DNA of 64,000 nucleotides from G965279355 sp965279355 (lineage in GTDB: Bacteria > Pseudomonadota > Alphaproteobacteria > CACIAM-22H2). The stretch is taken from contig OZ257155.1 of assembly GCA_965279355.1 (NCBI GenBank), positions 1,736,001 through 1,800,000 of the forward strand. The letters run 5' to 3'. The notes under the pieces are model-generated. The model searched no databases and was not told the DNA's origin. It saw only the letters and a program-made list of their open reading frames with translations. The position numbers were made by a program, and so were the translations under genes. Each line of letters opens with the position of its first letter. Positions within the stretch are counted from its first letter, which is position 1. This document shows positions 35,249-44,400 of the stretch, one piece after another.

Positions 35249-37390
35249 CTAGTCGTCCGCAGCCTTCGTTTCCGGCAAACCGAAATCCTCCAGCGTCCTT
35301 TCGTAGGGAAAGCGGATGGTGACGTGCGTCCCTTTGCCTGGCGCGGAGTCGATGCTCAGCGTGCCGCCGTGCATGCGGACCATCGCGCTGACCAGCGAGA
35401 GGCCAAGACCCGTGCCCGCGCGCATCTTGTCGAGCTGGTCCTGGAGCTGCACGAACGGCTGCAGGGCCCGCGGGATATCCGCCTTTGCCATGCCGAGGCC
35501 GGTATCGGCAACCGTGAGTGCGATGCGCCGGTCGGATTCGACGCTGGCCGAAATGGTGATCTGGCCGCCCGCCGGCGTGAACTTGATCGCATTGGACACG
35601 AGATTGAGCAGCACCTGACGGATCGCGCGTTCGTCGGCATAGAGCCCCGGCAGGCTCTGCGGCACGTCGACCACGAGCCTGAGCCCGGCTTCTTCGCTTT
35701 TCAGCCTGACCATCCGCACAATCGCATCGACCGTATGCGCGACGCTGACCGCACTCTGATGAAGATCGATCCGGCCGGCTTCGATCCGGCTGTGGTCGAG
35801 GATATCGTTCACCAGAGAGAGCAGGTGAAGTCCGCTGGTGTGGATCTCCTGGATGTAATCGCGATAGCGCGCATTGTCGACCTGGCCGAACAGCTCGCGC
35901 GTCATCACCTCGGAAAAGCCGATGATGGCGTTCAGGGGTGTGCGCAGCTCGTGGCTCATATTCGCAAGGAAGGATGACTTGGCACGGTTGGCGGCCTCGG
36001 CCTCGGCCTTGGCCCGCTCGAGATCGCTGACGATCCGGCGCAGGCGCTGCGAATCCTCCTGGATGCGGCCCACGACCCGGTTGTACTGCTCGGCAATCGG
36101 CGCAACGTCGGTGTCGGGCTCGACGGTCACCGGCTGAACGAAGCGCCCCTCCACGCGATGCACCTCCATTTCGGACACCATGCGCTGCACGGCCGAGCGA
36201 GCGCCATGCTCCGACACATTCAGCCCGCGCCGCTCGTCGTCAGTCGAAACACGCAGCGGCGCGACAAGATCGATGAGCTTGAGAAACACATAGCCGGCAC
36301 CGAATGCATAGGCCCCGGATGCCGCGACGCCGAGCGCCTGGACGCCGATCTGTGTCAGGCGGTCATGGCCGGTGCCCAGCAGTTCCAGATCGCCGAAGAA
36401 CCCGACCGCCAGCGTGCCCCAGATCCCGGCAAAGAGATGCGCCGGCACCGCACCCACGGCATCGTCGATCCGCAGCCTGTCCAGCCACCATGTGCCCGCA
36501 ACGGCCAGCACGCCGCCGACGGCACCGATGACAATCGCCGACCAGCCCGCGACGACATGACAATTGGCGGTGATGGCCACCAGCCCGCCGATGATGCCGT
36601 TCAGCAGATCCTCGACCCGCAGGCGATAGCGCGAATGGTCGGAAATCGCGATACCGGCGAGGCCACCGGCGCATGCCGCAAGCATCGTGTGAACGACGAT
36701 CGGCGCGACCCGGTCGTTGATGGCCAGTGTCGATCCGCCGTTGAAGCCGATCCAGCCGAACCACAGCAGGAAAACGCCGAGTGTCGCCATCGGCAGGTCA
36801 TGGCCGCGAATGGCCGAAGCGCCCGGGCCATAGCGGCCGACGCGCGGCCCGAGGATCATGAGCGCCGCCAGCGCAATCCAGCCGCCGACGGAATGCACCA
36901 CGGTCGAGCCGGCGAAATCGACAAAGCCGATGGCGCCCAGCCAGCCGGCAGACATACCGGTATCGGCGCCGTTCCAGCACCAGTGGCCCACGATGGGATA
37001 GATCAGGCCGGACAGGACGGCGGAGGTCAGCATGTAGCCGCTGAAGCTCATTCGTTCGGCAACGGCACCGGACACAATGGTAGTCGACGTGCCGCAGAAC
37101 ATCAGCTGGAAGAGAAAGAATGCGAAATGCCAGGGGGCTGCCTGATCGCCGAAGAAGAAACCTTCGGTGCCGACGATTCCGAACAGCGACGGCCCGAACA
37201 TCAGCGCGTAGCCGATGGCCCAGAACAGCAGGCCGGCGATGCAGAAATCGACGACGTTCTTCGCCGCCACATTGATCGCGTTCTTGGCGCGGACCAGACC
37301 GCTTTCCAGACACGCAAAGCCTGCCTGCATCACAAAGACGAGGGCTGAAGCCGTAATGAGCCACGTCGTATCGGCGGCAGTCGCGGTCAT
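35249..37390 (-). CDS. Ammonium transporter-histidine kinase fusion (Amt-HK)
   Basis: 713 aa. Residues 1-~380 are a complete Amt/Mep/Rh-type domain: MQAGFACLESGLVRAKN, D158, twin histidines H166 (STVVHSVGG) and H318 (GAVPAHLFAG), FNGGS, eleven hydrophobic segments. Residues ~395-465 are a linker with coiled coil. Then HisKA with phospho-acceptor H480 in MSHELRTPLN, and HATPase with N600 (LLNLVSNAIKF), DTGLGM (629-634) and GTGLGLS. No receiver domain follows. This fits an inner-membrane ammonium sensor that phosphorylates a separate response regulator; members of this class are known from Kuenenia and Shewanella. No regulator gene is adjacent, so the partner is unknown. Confidence 0.93.
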   Translation of the reverse strand: MTATAADTTWLITASALVFVMQAGFACLESGLVRAKNAINVAAKNVVDFCIAGLLFWAIGYALMFGPSLFGIVGTEGFFFGDQAAPWHFAFFLFQLMFCGTSTTIVSGAVAERMSFSGYMLTSAVLSGLIYPIVGHWCWNGADTGMSAGWLGAIGFVDFAGSTVVHSVGGWIALAALMILGPRVGRYGPGASAIRGHDLPMATLGVFLLWFGWIGFNGGSTLAINDRVAPIVVHTMLAACAGGLAGIAISDHSRYRLRVEDLLNGIIGGLVAITANCHVVAGWSAIVIGAVGGVLAVAGTWWLDRLRIDDAVGAVPAHLFAGIWGTLAVGFFGDLELLGTGHDRLTQIGVQALGVAASGAYAFGAGYVFLKLIDLVAPLRVSTDDERRGLNVSEHGARSAVQRMVSEMEVHRVEGRFVQPVTVEPDTDVAPIAEQYNRVVGRIQEDSQRLRRIVSDLERAKAEAEAANRAKSSFLANMSHELRTPLNAIIGFSEVMTRELFGQVDNARYRDYIQEIHTSGLHLLSLVNDILDHSRIEAGRIDLHQSAVSVAHTVDAIVRMVRLKSEEAGLRLVVDVPQSLPGLYADERAIRQVLLNLVSNAIKFTPAGGQITISASVESDRRIALTVADTGLGMAKADIPRALQPFVQLQDQLDKMRAGTGLGLSLVSAMVRMHGGTLSIDSAPGKGTHVTIRFPYERTLEDFGLPETKAADD

Positions 37391-37554
37391 TCGGGACTCA
37401 GTGTGATAGCCCTCGTCGCCGGCAATGCTCCGGCGGCCGTTACCTCTCTGGTTGTACTAAATGCAAACGCCAGACCACCTTTTCGGGATCTGGCCGCCGT
37501 GGCAGTGGGACAGTCAGTGGCGCGACGACGCCTGAAGTCAGAATCAGCGGCTGC

Positions 37555-38097
37555 TTATTTGCCGCTCTGCTGGCGATTCCAGGCAAGTTCATCCGGTGTC
37601 AGCTGCAACCCGACCATGACCTGATACTGCGCGGCGTCGTTCGGGTTCTTGACCGGAATGACCGGCTCCATCTCATCGAACACCATGGTCTGCCGGGTGC
37701 GGTTGTCCTTGAACTCGAAGCGCACGCGCGCCGCGACGCGCTCGACGGGCTCGTGACTCTTTCCGTCGACGATGGCGACCCAGAAATCGAGATCGGCAAG
37801 CCGGGTACGATCGGCAGGGCCCCGTGTGCCGGCAAGGCCGATCTGCAGATCGACCACGACCGTCTGCTTCTCGCGCTTGCACTGCACGAGGATGTCGTAG
37901 ATCTCGCCCTCGAAGATGACATCGGTCATATCGCGGCCCGGCCCGTCGCGGAACCGTGTGACCTTCGCCGCATCGGCCGGAATGATCCCCTGCGGGCAGG
38001 CGATGCTCACCGGCTCCGAGCGGGAGCACGATCCGATGGCCAGCGCCGTTAGCAGAAGCGGCACGACCGGAAACAGGCGGGTCCACGAAAAGTTCAC
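37555..38097 (-). CDS. Predicted lipoprotein of unknown function
   Basis: 180 aa starting with GTG at 38097, the only start before the signal peptide. Lipoprotein signal FPVVPLLLTALAIGSC (Cys near residue 24) followed by SRSEPVSIACPQG. The mature part is a beta-rich domain with EIYDILVQCKREKQTVVVDLQIGLAGTRGP and a C-terminal QLTPDELAWNRQQ; two further Cys could form a disulfide. I do not recognise a named family. It is 164 bases upstream of the Amt-kinase gene on the same strand, and divergent from ispH. Confidence 0.75.
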   Translation of the reverse strand: MNFSWTRLFPVVPLLLTALAIGSCSRSEPVSIACPQGIIPADAAKVTRFRDGPGRDMTDVIFEGEIYDILVQCKREKQTVVVDLQIGLAGTRGPADRTRLADLDFWVAIVDGKSHEPVERVAARVRFEFKDNRTRQTMVFDEMEPVIPVKNPNDAAQYQVMVGLQLTPDELAWNRQQSGK

Positions 38098-38277
38098 GTC
38101 AGTCCTTTTTCAGGGCCGCCCTGGCGGCTGTATGCATATTCGGGCGCAAACCGCGCAATCTTACCCCCTCGCGCGGTGTTCCGGCGGTGCCCGGCGGGGG
38201 TGCGTTCGGCCTTCCGTCACTGACCCTCTGGGAGTAGTTTGGGCGTCGAATCGCCTGAAAAGATTAGAGAACCCCTG

Positions 38278-39279
38278 ATGATTCCACAAGATTCAGCGCT
38301 GGCGGGCAGCCGCGGCTCTGGCGCCGAAAGCGGTCGCCAGCGGCCGAAGCTCGCCATCCTACTGGCCAGCCCCAGGGGGTTCTGCGCGGGTGTGGACCGC
38401 GCGATCCTGATCGTCGAGCGGGCCATCGAGAAATACGGCAAGCCGGTCTATGTACGGCACGAGATCGTGCACAACCGAAGTGTCGTCGAACGGCTGGAAG
38501 CCAAAGGCGCCGTCTTCGTCGAGGAACTGGACGAAGTCCCCGAAGGCGTGCCGGTGATCTTCTCCGCGCATGGTGTCCCGAAATCGGTGCCTGCGGAGGC
38601 GCAACGCCGCGAACTCTTCTATCTCGATGCCACCTGCCCGCTGGTCAGCAAGGTTCATGCGGAAGCCGAGCATCATCACGACACGGGCTGCCAGATCATC
38701 CTGATCGGCCACGAAGGCCATCCGGAAGTGGTGGGAACGATGGGACAGCTGCCGGACGGCGCCGTGCTGCTTGTCGAAGACGTGGAGGACGCGCGGACCA
38801 TCAATCCGCCCGACCCGTCCAAACTTGCCTACATCACCCAGACCACCCTGTCGGTCGACGACACGGCTGCGATCGTCGATGTGCTGCGCACGCGCTTTCC
38901 TGAGATCGTCGGCCCGCGCCGCGAAGACATCTGCTATGCGACGACCAACCGCCAGGCCGCGGTGAAGGCGCTGGCGACGAAATCCGACGCGGTGCTGGTG
39001 GTCGGCGCGCCGAACTCCTCGAACTCCCGCCGGCTGGTCGAAGTGGCCCAGCAATCCGGCTGCACGAAAGCGGCCCTGGTCCAGCATGCCGGCGAGATCG
39101 ACTGGTCGATGCTGGACGGCGTACGGCGGCTCGGCCTGACGGCCGGCGCCTCGGCGCCAGAAGACCTGGTGCAGGACATCATCGAGGCCTGCCACGCGCG
39201 CTTCGACGTGACGGTCGAGGATATCGTCGTCAGCGAGGAAAACGTGCGCTTCAAACTACCCCGGGCACTGGCCGGGTAG
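38278..39279 (+). CDS. ispH: 4-hydroxy-3-methylbut-2-enyl diphosphate reductase IspH
   Basis: 333 aa from the ATG at 38278; a TTG at 38239 with GGGAG upstream would add 13 residues and cannot be excluded. The three cluster cysteines lie in SPRGFCAGVDRA (C36), DATCPLVSKVH and ICYATTNRQ; active-site segments EIVHN, SAHGVP and GHEGHPEVVGTMGQ are all present. It makes IPP and DMAPP from HMBPP in the MEP pathway. First of the coupled run ispH-thrB-SIMPL-rnhA. Confidence 0.97.
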   Translation: MIPQDSALAGSRGSGAESGRQRPKLAILLASPRGFCAGVDRAILIVERAIEKYGKPVYVRHEIVHNRSVVERLEAKGAVFVEELDEVPEGVPVIFSAHGVPKSVPAEAQRRELFYLDATCPLVSKVHAEAEHHHDTGCQIILIGHEGHPEVVGTMGQLPDGAVLLVEDVEDARTINPPDPSKLAYITQTTLSVDDTAAIVDVLRTRFPEIVGPRREDICYATTNRQAAVKALATKSDAVLVVGAPNSSNSRRLVEVAQQSGCTKAALVQHAGEIDWSMLDGVRRLGLTAGASAPEDLVQDIIEACHARFDVTVEDIVVSEENVRFKLPRALAG

Positions 39280-39289
39280 CGGGCGCGCA

Positions 39290-40249
39290 ATGGCTGTCTA
39301 TACCGAGGTCTCGGACGACGAGATCGAACGCTTCGTTGCCCATTACGATATCGGCACGGTGGTCGCCTGCAAGGGCATCGCCGAGGGCGTCGAGAATTCC
39401 AACTACATGCTGCAGACCGATCGCGGCATCTACATCCTGACGCTCTATGAAAAACGGGTGGCGCGCGCCGACCTGCCGTTCTTCCTCGGCCTGATGACGC
39501 ATCTTGCCGATAAAGGGCTGGCCTGCCCGACCGCCATCAAGGGCAAGGACGGCAAGACGCTGCGCGAGCTGGCCAAGCGCCCGGCGGCGCTGTTCAGCTT
39601 CCTGCGCGGGATGTGGCCCAAGAAGATCCACCTCACCCATTGCGCGCAGCTCGGCGAAGCGCTGGCGCAGTTCCATATTGCCGGCGCCGATTTCGAGCTG
39701 AAGCGCCCCAACGCGTTGTCGCTGGCGGGCTGGCAGAAGCTTTTTCAGGATTGCCACGCCCGCGCGGACGAAGTGAGTCCCGGTCTCGCCAAGGAAATCG
39801 CAAGCGAACTCGACGACCTCGCGGCACACTGGCCCAAAGATCTGCCGAGCGGCGTCATTCATGCCGACCTGTTTCCTGACAATGTGTTCTTCCTGAACGA
39901 CAGGCTATCGGGAATGATCGACTTCTATTTCGCCTGCAACGATTTCTTCGTCTACGACCTCGGCATCTGCCTCAACGCCTGGTGCTTCGAGCGCGACGGC
40001 GCCCTGAATGCGACGAAGGCCCGGGCACTGGTGCGCGGCTATCGCAAGCAGCGCCCGCTGACGCAGGAAGAGATCGAGGCCCTGCCCATTCTGACGCGCG
40101 GCAGCGCGCTACGTTTTCTGCTGACCCGACTCTACGATTGGCTGCATCACCCCCCCGGCGCGTTCGTCCAGCCCAAGGATCCGCTTGAGTATCTCAAGAA
40201 GCTGCGGTTCCACAGGTCCGTGAAGAGTGCGAGCGCGTACGGGCTTTGA
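39290..40249 (+). CDS. thrB: Homoserine kinase (APH-fold type)
   Basis: 319 aa. The kinase is of the aminoglycoside-phosphotransferase fold: GVENSNYML near the nucleotide loop, catalytic HADLFPDNVFF and metal-binding MIDFYFACNDFFVYDLGI. It converts homoserine to O-phosphohomoserine; thrC for the next step lies 6 kb further on in this window on the other strand. It starts 10 bases after ispH, a linkage common in alphaproteobacteria. Confidence 0.95.
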   Translation: MAVYTEVSDDEIERFVAHYDIGTVVACKGIAEGVENSNYMLQTDRGIYILTLYEKRVARADLPFFLGLMTHLADKGLACPTAIKGKDGKTLRELAKRPAALFSFLRGMWPKKIHLTHCAQLGEALAQFHIAGADFELKRPNALSLAGWQKLFQDCHARADEVSPGLAKEIASELDDLAAHWPKDLPSGVIHADLFPDNVFFLNDRLSGMIDFYFACNDFFVYDLGICLNAWCFERDGALNATKARALVRGYRKQRPLTQEEIEALPILTRGSALRFLLTRLYDWLHHPPGAFVQPKDPLEYLKKLRFHRSVKSASAYGL

Positions 40250-40260
40250 GGACCATGCTC

Positions 40261-41004
40261 ATGCGCAGATCTCTGCTTGCCGCCTTCCTGATCGCCATCC
40301 CCGCGGTCGCCTGCGCGCAGGCACCGGCTGCCGATCATCACGCCCATCACGCGGCGATGCACGAGAGCGGCCTCACCACCCTGCGGCTCGGCGAGAACGC
40401 ACAGCGCGCCCTGCGGCAGGATCGGCTCACGATCCAGCTGCGGGCCGAGGTGACGGGACCCAATGCCACGCAGGTCCAGGCCGAGATCAACCGCCGCATC
40501 GGCGCCGCGCTGACCCGCGCGCGCGCCGTCCAGAACGTGCGCGCGGAAACCGGCGGCTATTGGGTGAACCAGGAGCGGCCGCAGAATTCGCCGGTGCGCT
40601 GGCGCGGTGTGCAATCCCTGACCCTCACCGGCACCGATACGGCCGCAATGCTGGCACTCGCTGGTGAATTGCAGCAGGCGGACCTCGTGATGTCCGCCCT
40701 CAATTTCGATCTCGCACCCGCGACCGCGCGCTCCGTCGAAGACGAGCTGACCACCGAGGCCCTGCGCCGGCTGCGCGAGAGGGCCGACCGCGTTGCGAGC
40801 GCGATGGGTCTGACAATCCGCAGCTTCAGGGAAATCCGGCTCGGCAATGTCGGCGGCAATGTCCCGCAGCCGCGGCCGATGCTGATGCGGGCGGAAGCCA
40901 TGGCGGCCGCCAGCGCGGCGCCCCCCTCCGCCGAACCCGGCGAAACGACGGTGCAGATCAGCGTCGAAGCCGACGTCGTCCTGGGGCCTGCCGCACGCCC
41001 GTGA
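40261..41004 (+). CDS. SIMPL-domain (DUF541) periplasmic protein
   Basis: 247 aa from the ATG at 40261, nine bases after GAGG and overlapping no neighbour; an ATG at 40255 is too close to the site. Signal peptide MRRSLLAAFLIAIPAVACA. A His-rich patch DHHAHHAAMH follows, then the SIMPL fold: LTIQLRAEVTGPNATQVQAEIN, VQNVRAETGGYWVNQE, and EALRRLRERADRVASAMGL. Proteins of this domain are oxidative-stress or outer-membrane-associated with no settled activity. Its stop overlaps the rnhA GTG start (GTGA). Confidence 0.85.
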   Translation: MRRSLLAAFLIAIPAVACAQAPAADHHAHHAAMHESGLTTLRLGENAQRALRQDRLTIQLRAEVTGPNATQVQAEINRRIGAALTRARAVQNVRAETGGYWVNQERPQNSPVRWRGVQSLTLTGTDTAAMLALAGELQQADLVMSALNFDLAPATARSVEDELTTEALRRLRERADRVASAMGLTIRSFREIRLGNVGGNVPQPRPMLMRAEAMAAASAAPPSAEPGETTVQISVEADVVLGPAARP

Positions 41005-41462
41005 GCGACGCCAGCGAAGACATCGTCGACGCCTTCACCGACGGCGCCTGCAGCGGCAATCCCGGTCCCGGCGGCTGGGGTGCCATCCTGCGCTGGCGCG
41101 GTCAGGAGAGAGAACTGTCCGGCGGTGAGGCACAGACCACCAACAACCGCATGGAAATGATGGCGGCGATCTCCGCCCTCGAATCCCTGACAAGGCCGGC
41201 ACGCATCCGCGTTCACACCGATTCCACCTATGTGAAGGACGGAATCACCAAGTGGCTGCATGCCTGGAAGAAGCGCGGCTGGAAAACCGCCGACAAGAAG
41301 CCGGTCAAGAATGTCGAGCTGTGGCAACGCCTGGAAGCGGCCACGCAACGTCATGAAGTGAGCTGGCACTGGGTCAAAGGCCACTCCGGCCATGTCGAGA
41401 ACGAACGCGCCGACGCGCTCGCCCGCGGCGCCATCGACCAGATGCGCGCTGCCACAAAATGA
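41001..41462 (+). CDS. rnhA: Ribonuclease HI
   Basis: 153 aa starting with GTG overlapping the SIMPL stop. Catalytic acids: D14 in FTDGACSGNPGPGGWG, E52 in NRMEMMAAI, D74 in VHTDSTYV and Asp in NERADALARGA; the basic protrusion is WLHAWKKRGWKTADKKPVKN. It removes RNA from RNA-DNA hybrids. A terminator hairpin follows at once. Confidence 0.97.
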   Translation: MSDASEDIVDAFTDGACSGNPGPGGWGAILRWRGQERELSGGEAQTTNNRMEMMAAISALESLTRPARIRVHTDSTYVKDGITKWLHAWKKRGWKTADKKPVKNVELWQRLEAATQRHEVSWHWVKGHSGHVENERADALARGAIDQMRAATK

Positions 41463-41492
41463 AAAGGGCGGGACCGCAGTCCCGCCCTTTCA
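41463..41492. terminator. Bidirectional terminator rnhA / peroxiredoxin
   Basis: AAAAGGGCGGGAC-CGCA-GTCCCGCCCTTTC hairpin directly after the rnhA stop, with an A run on the left and T run on the right, so it can end transcripts from both convergent genes. Confidence 0.9.
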
Positions 41493-41514
41493 ACCGCAAC
41501 CGAAGTAAAGCGGC

Positions 41515-41997
41515 TTAGAGCTGCTTCAGCATCGTCTCGGCGTTCGAGACTTCGAAGGCGCCGGGCTTTTCGACATTGATCTGCTTCACGACGCCGTTGT
41601 CGACGATCATGGAGTAGCGCTTGGAGCGCACACCCATGCCGTTGGCTGTGAGGTCGAGTTCAAGGCCGAGCGCCTTGGTGAGATCGGCGCTGCCGTCGGC
41701 GAGCATCACGACCTTGTCACCGACATTCTGGCTCTTGCCCCAGGCGTCCATGACGAACGCATCGTTGACCGACAGGCAGGCGATGGCGCCGACGCCCTTG
41801 TCCTTGAGCGCATCGGCGTTCTGCACGAAGCCCGGCAGATGCTTGGCCGAGCAGGTCGGCGTGAACGCACCGGGCAGAGCAAAGAGGGCGACCTTCTTGC
41901 CGCCAAACAGTTCGTCAGTGGTGATGTCCTTGGGACCATCCTTGGTCATGGTCTTCAGCTTCACCGACGGAATTTTATCACCAACATTGATAGGCAT
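41515..41997 (-). CDS. Peroxiredoxin of the Prx5 type
   Basis: 160 aa. Peroxidatic C49 in ALPGAFTPTCSAKHLPGF, with Thr and Arg of the active site (GVRSKRYSMIVDNG) characteristic of the Prx5/AhpC-TSA redoxin group. No resolving Cys at the usual atypical 2-Cys position is evident (a Cys in IACLSVND is in the core), so a glutaredoxin or thiol partner is likely. It reduces peroxides in the cytoplasm. Confidence 0.94.
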   Translation of the reverse strand: MPINVGDKIPSVKLKTMTKDGPKDITTDELFGGKKVALFALPGAFTPTCSAKHLPGFVQNADALKDKGVGAIACLSVNDAFVMDAWGKSQNVGDKVVMLADGSADLTKALGLELDLTANGMGVRSKRYSMIVDNGVVKQINVEKPGAFEVSNAETMLKQL

Positions 41998-42086
41998 TTG
42001 CGGGTCCCTTCCTTGAGCTTTTTCGGTGCTAAGAGGCGAGAGTCATAGCGCGTCCGGAGGCCGTTTGCACCCCCGGGAACGGGGGA

Positions 42087-44273
42087 TTAAACCCCACCCG
42101 GAGTGGGGTTTGCGGCGCGCCTGAAAGCGTCCAAAACCGCATCCGCCGTAAGGATTTCCGGTAGCACGATCCCGCCCGGCGCACCCGGCCCGTACACGAC
42201 ATTGAACGGGATCCCGAAGCGCCCGAAGCCCGCGAGATACCGGGCGATCGTCTCGTCCGGACGCGTCCAGTCGGCGCGCAGGGGCAGCACACTCCCGTCG
42301 GTCAACCGCGCGGCCACGGCACCGCGCGACATGACGGCGGCCTTGTTGACCTGACAGGTCAGGCACCAGTCGGCGGTGACATCGACAAGCACGACCTTGC
42401 CCTCGCGCACCGCCGTCTCGATCGCATCGAGATCGAAGCTCTGCCACGCGCCACTCACACCGCGACCGGCATCCGCGACGGGCGGCCGCAGCGCATTCAG
42501 CTGCAGCGGTACGGCGAAGGCCAGAAGGACGACGGCCGCGACGGCGCCCCGCGCCAGCCAGCGCTGACTTCCCGCCGCTCCGCGCCCGAACCACAGGATC
42601 GCCAGCAGGGCGGCCAGCAGCACCGCCAGCGTCGCCGTGCCTGTCATCGAGAACTGCACGGCCAGAACGCTTACCAGCCACAAGGCCGTTGCCGCGGCGG
42701 CAATGCCCAGCACGATACGCAGCCAGATCATCCATTTGCCGGGACGCGGCAGATGCGTCGCGAGAAACGGCACCGCGGCAACGAGCAGATAGGGCAGTGC
42801 CAGACCGATACCGAGAGCGACAAAGACCGCCATGATCTCCAAGGGACCACGCGACAGGGCGAAGCCGACGGCCGTGCCCACGAACGGCGCGGAACATGGC
42901 GTGGCCAACAGTGCCGCAAACACGCCGGTGAAGAAGGAGCTGGTGACGCTTTCGCTGTGGACCGGCTTGCCCTGCTCGGTCATCGCAACGGCACCCGATG
43001 CAACGGCACCGGGCAGCGGGATCGCGAACCAGCCCCAGAGGTTGGCCGCGAACAGGGTGAGGATCACCACCATGAAGATCAGGAAGACCGGCTGCTGGAA
43101 CTGAATGCCCCAGCCGACCCCGGCCCCGGCCAGCTTGAGCACGATCAATGCGCTGGCGAGTGCAACAAAGGAGGCAAGAATGCCCGCCGCCGAGGCGACA
43201 AAATTGCGCCGCACCTGCCGGGTCTCGGCGCCGCCATGGCCGACGAAGCTCATCAGCTTCAGCGACAGCACCGGCAGCACGCAGGGCATGAGATTGAGGA
43301 TCAGGCCGCCGAGCAGCGCGATGCCAAGGATGGTGAGAAAACCGACGGACACCGGATCGGGGGCCGGCAGCCCCGCATCCAGCGTCAATGTCGTTTCCAT
43401 CGCGCGGGCGCCGTCCACCAGGGTCAGCGTGACCTGCGATCCGACAAAGCCCGCCGCGTCGTGGCCAGCGCCGTCGCCGCGCACGGGGATGCGCAAGGTC
43501 GCGCGTTTGCCTTCGTCGGTGACTACCATCTCCGGTCGTCCGAACGTGACACCGGCCCAGCTATTGCCCGATCGCGATCCGCCATCGGAGGATTCAACAA
43601 ACACATCGGGATTGGTAAAACCGGCGGCCGAGCGCGCCGTCACCGTGATGGTCGGCTGACGACCGGCATTCCAGGCCGCGCGCTCGATGCTGAGGCCGGC
43701 CGCGCCGCCGTCGCCGGGAACCTGTGCGATGAAACGGTCGATCAGCGCGCCGTGGCTGCCGCCCTCACCGCCATTTGCCGGCAGATCAAGCGCCAGCTTC
43801 GCTTCGTAGGGAATGCAGATCTTCTCGCAGATGAGATAGTCGAGCGCGAGCCGGAGTGTCAGCGGGGCGCCCTTGCGCTCCGGCTTCAGCAGGATCGGCA
43901 GGACGATCTCGCCGCCGTAGCCGAACGTGTCGAAGCCGAACAGCTCGAAGCGTTCCGGCGCCGGCCACAGGATGTCGGCGGCTTCAAGATTTCGTGAACC
44001 GCTCCAGTTCAGGCGCGGCGGCAGGCCCGCATCGCCCGGGGAGCGCCAGTAGATCTTCCAGCCCGGCTCCAGCCTGAACTGCAGTCCGGCGCGCAGCATC
44101 TCCGCGTTTCCGGCCGCCGGACCCGCCGCAACGAGTCGCACCTGCGCTTGGTCGGTTCTTGCCCATTCAGACGCATCCGACGTCTGCGCGGCAGCCCCGC
44201 CCGCCGCCATCAGCAAGGCGCAGAGCCCTGTTGCGAAGTACCGCAAAACCCCGAATTTCGCCATTTTTGTCAT
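42087..44273 (-). CDS. DsbD-like thiol-disulfide reductase (membrane electron transporter)
   Basis: 728 aa. Signal peptide to about residue 29, then an N-terminal DsbD/ScsB-type beta domain (to ~300; LEPGWKIYWRSPGDAGLPP, DYLICEKICIPYEAKL). Eight or so helices follow with the DsbD transfer cysteines in LMPCVLPVLSLKLMSF and ATPCSAPFVGTAV. The C-terminal thioredoxin domain has the C637-LT-C640 active site (DWCLTCQVN). It carries electrons from cytoplasmic thioredoxin to periplasmic proteins. The start is the ATG at 44273 (another in frame at 44264). A divergent YqgE gene lies 127 bases away. Confidence 0.9.
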   Translation of the reverse strand: MTKMAKFGVLRYFATGLCALLMAAGGAAAQTSDASEWARTDQAQVRLVAAGPAAGNAEMLRAGLQFRLEPGWKIYWRSPGDAGLPPRLNWSGSRNLEAADILWPAPERFELFGFDTFGYGGEIVLPILLKPERKGAPLTLRLALDYLICEKICIPYEAKLALDLPANGGEGGSHGALIDRFIAQVPGDGGAAGLSIERAAWNAGRQPTITVTARSAAGFTNPDVFVESSDGGSRSGNSWAGVTFGRPEMVVTDEGKRATLRIPVRGDGAGHDAAGFVGSQVTLTLVDGARAMETTLTLDAGLPAPDPVSVGFLTILGIALLGGLILNLMPCVLPVLSLKLMSFVGHGGAETRQVRRNFVASAAGILASFVALASALIVLKLAGAGVGWGIQFQQPVFLIFMVVILTLFAANLWGWFAIPLPGAVASGAVAMTEQGKPVHSESVTSSFFTGVFAALLATPCSAPFVGTAVGFALSRGPLEIMAVFVALGIGLALPYLLVAAVPFLATHLPRPGKWMIWLRIVLGIAAAATALWLVSVLAVQFSMTGTATLAVLLAALLAILWFGRGAAGSQRWLARGAVAAVVLLAFAVPLQLNALRPPVADAGRGVSGAWQSFDLDAIETAVREGKVVLVDVTADWCLTCQVNKAAVMSRGAVAARLTDGSVLPLRADWTRPDETIARYLAGFGRFGIPFNVVYGPGAPGGIVLPEILTADAVLDAFRRAANPTPGGV

Positions 44274-44400
44274 AGAGTTGCCAGCAGACGATAACGCCGG
44301 GCCTGCGTTCGGTTAAGGAATGGCGGCACATCTTCGAGGGCTGGCCGCGCGATTGCAAGGTAAGCTGTGATAGGCTTGTTTACAGAGGCCAAGGACCTAA

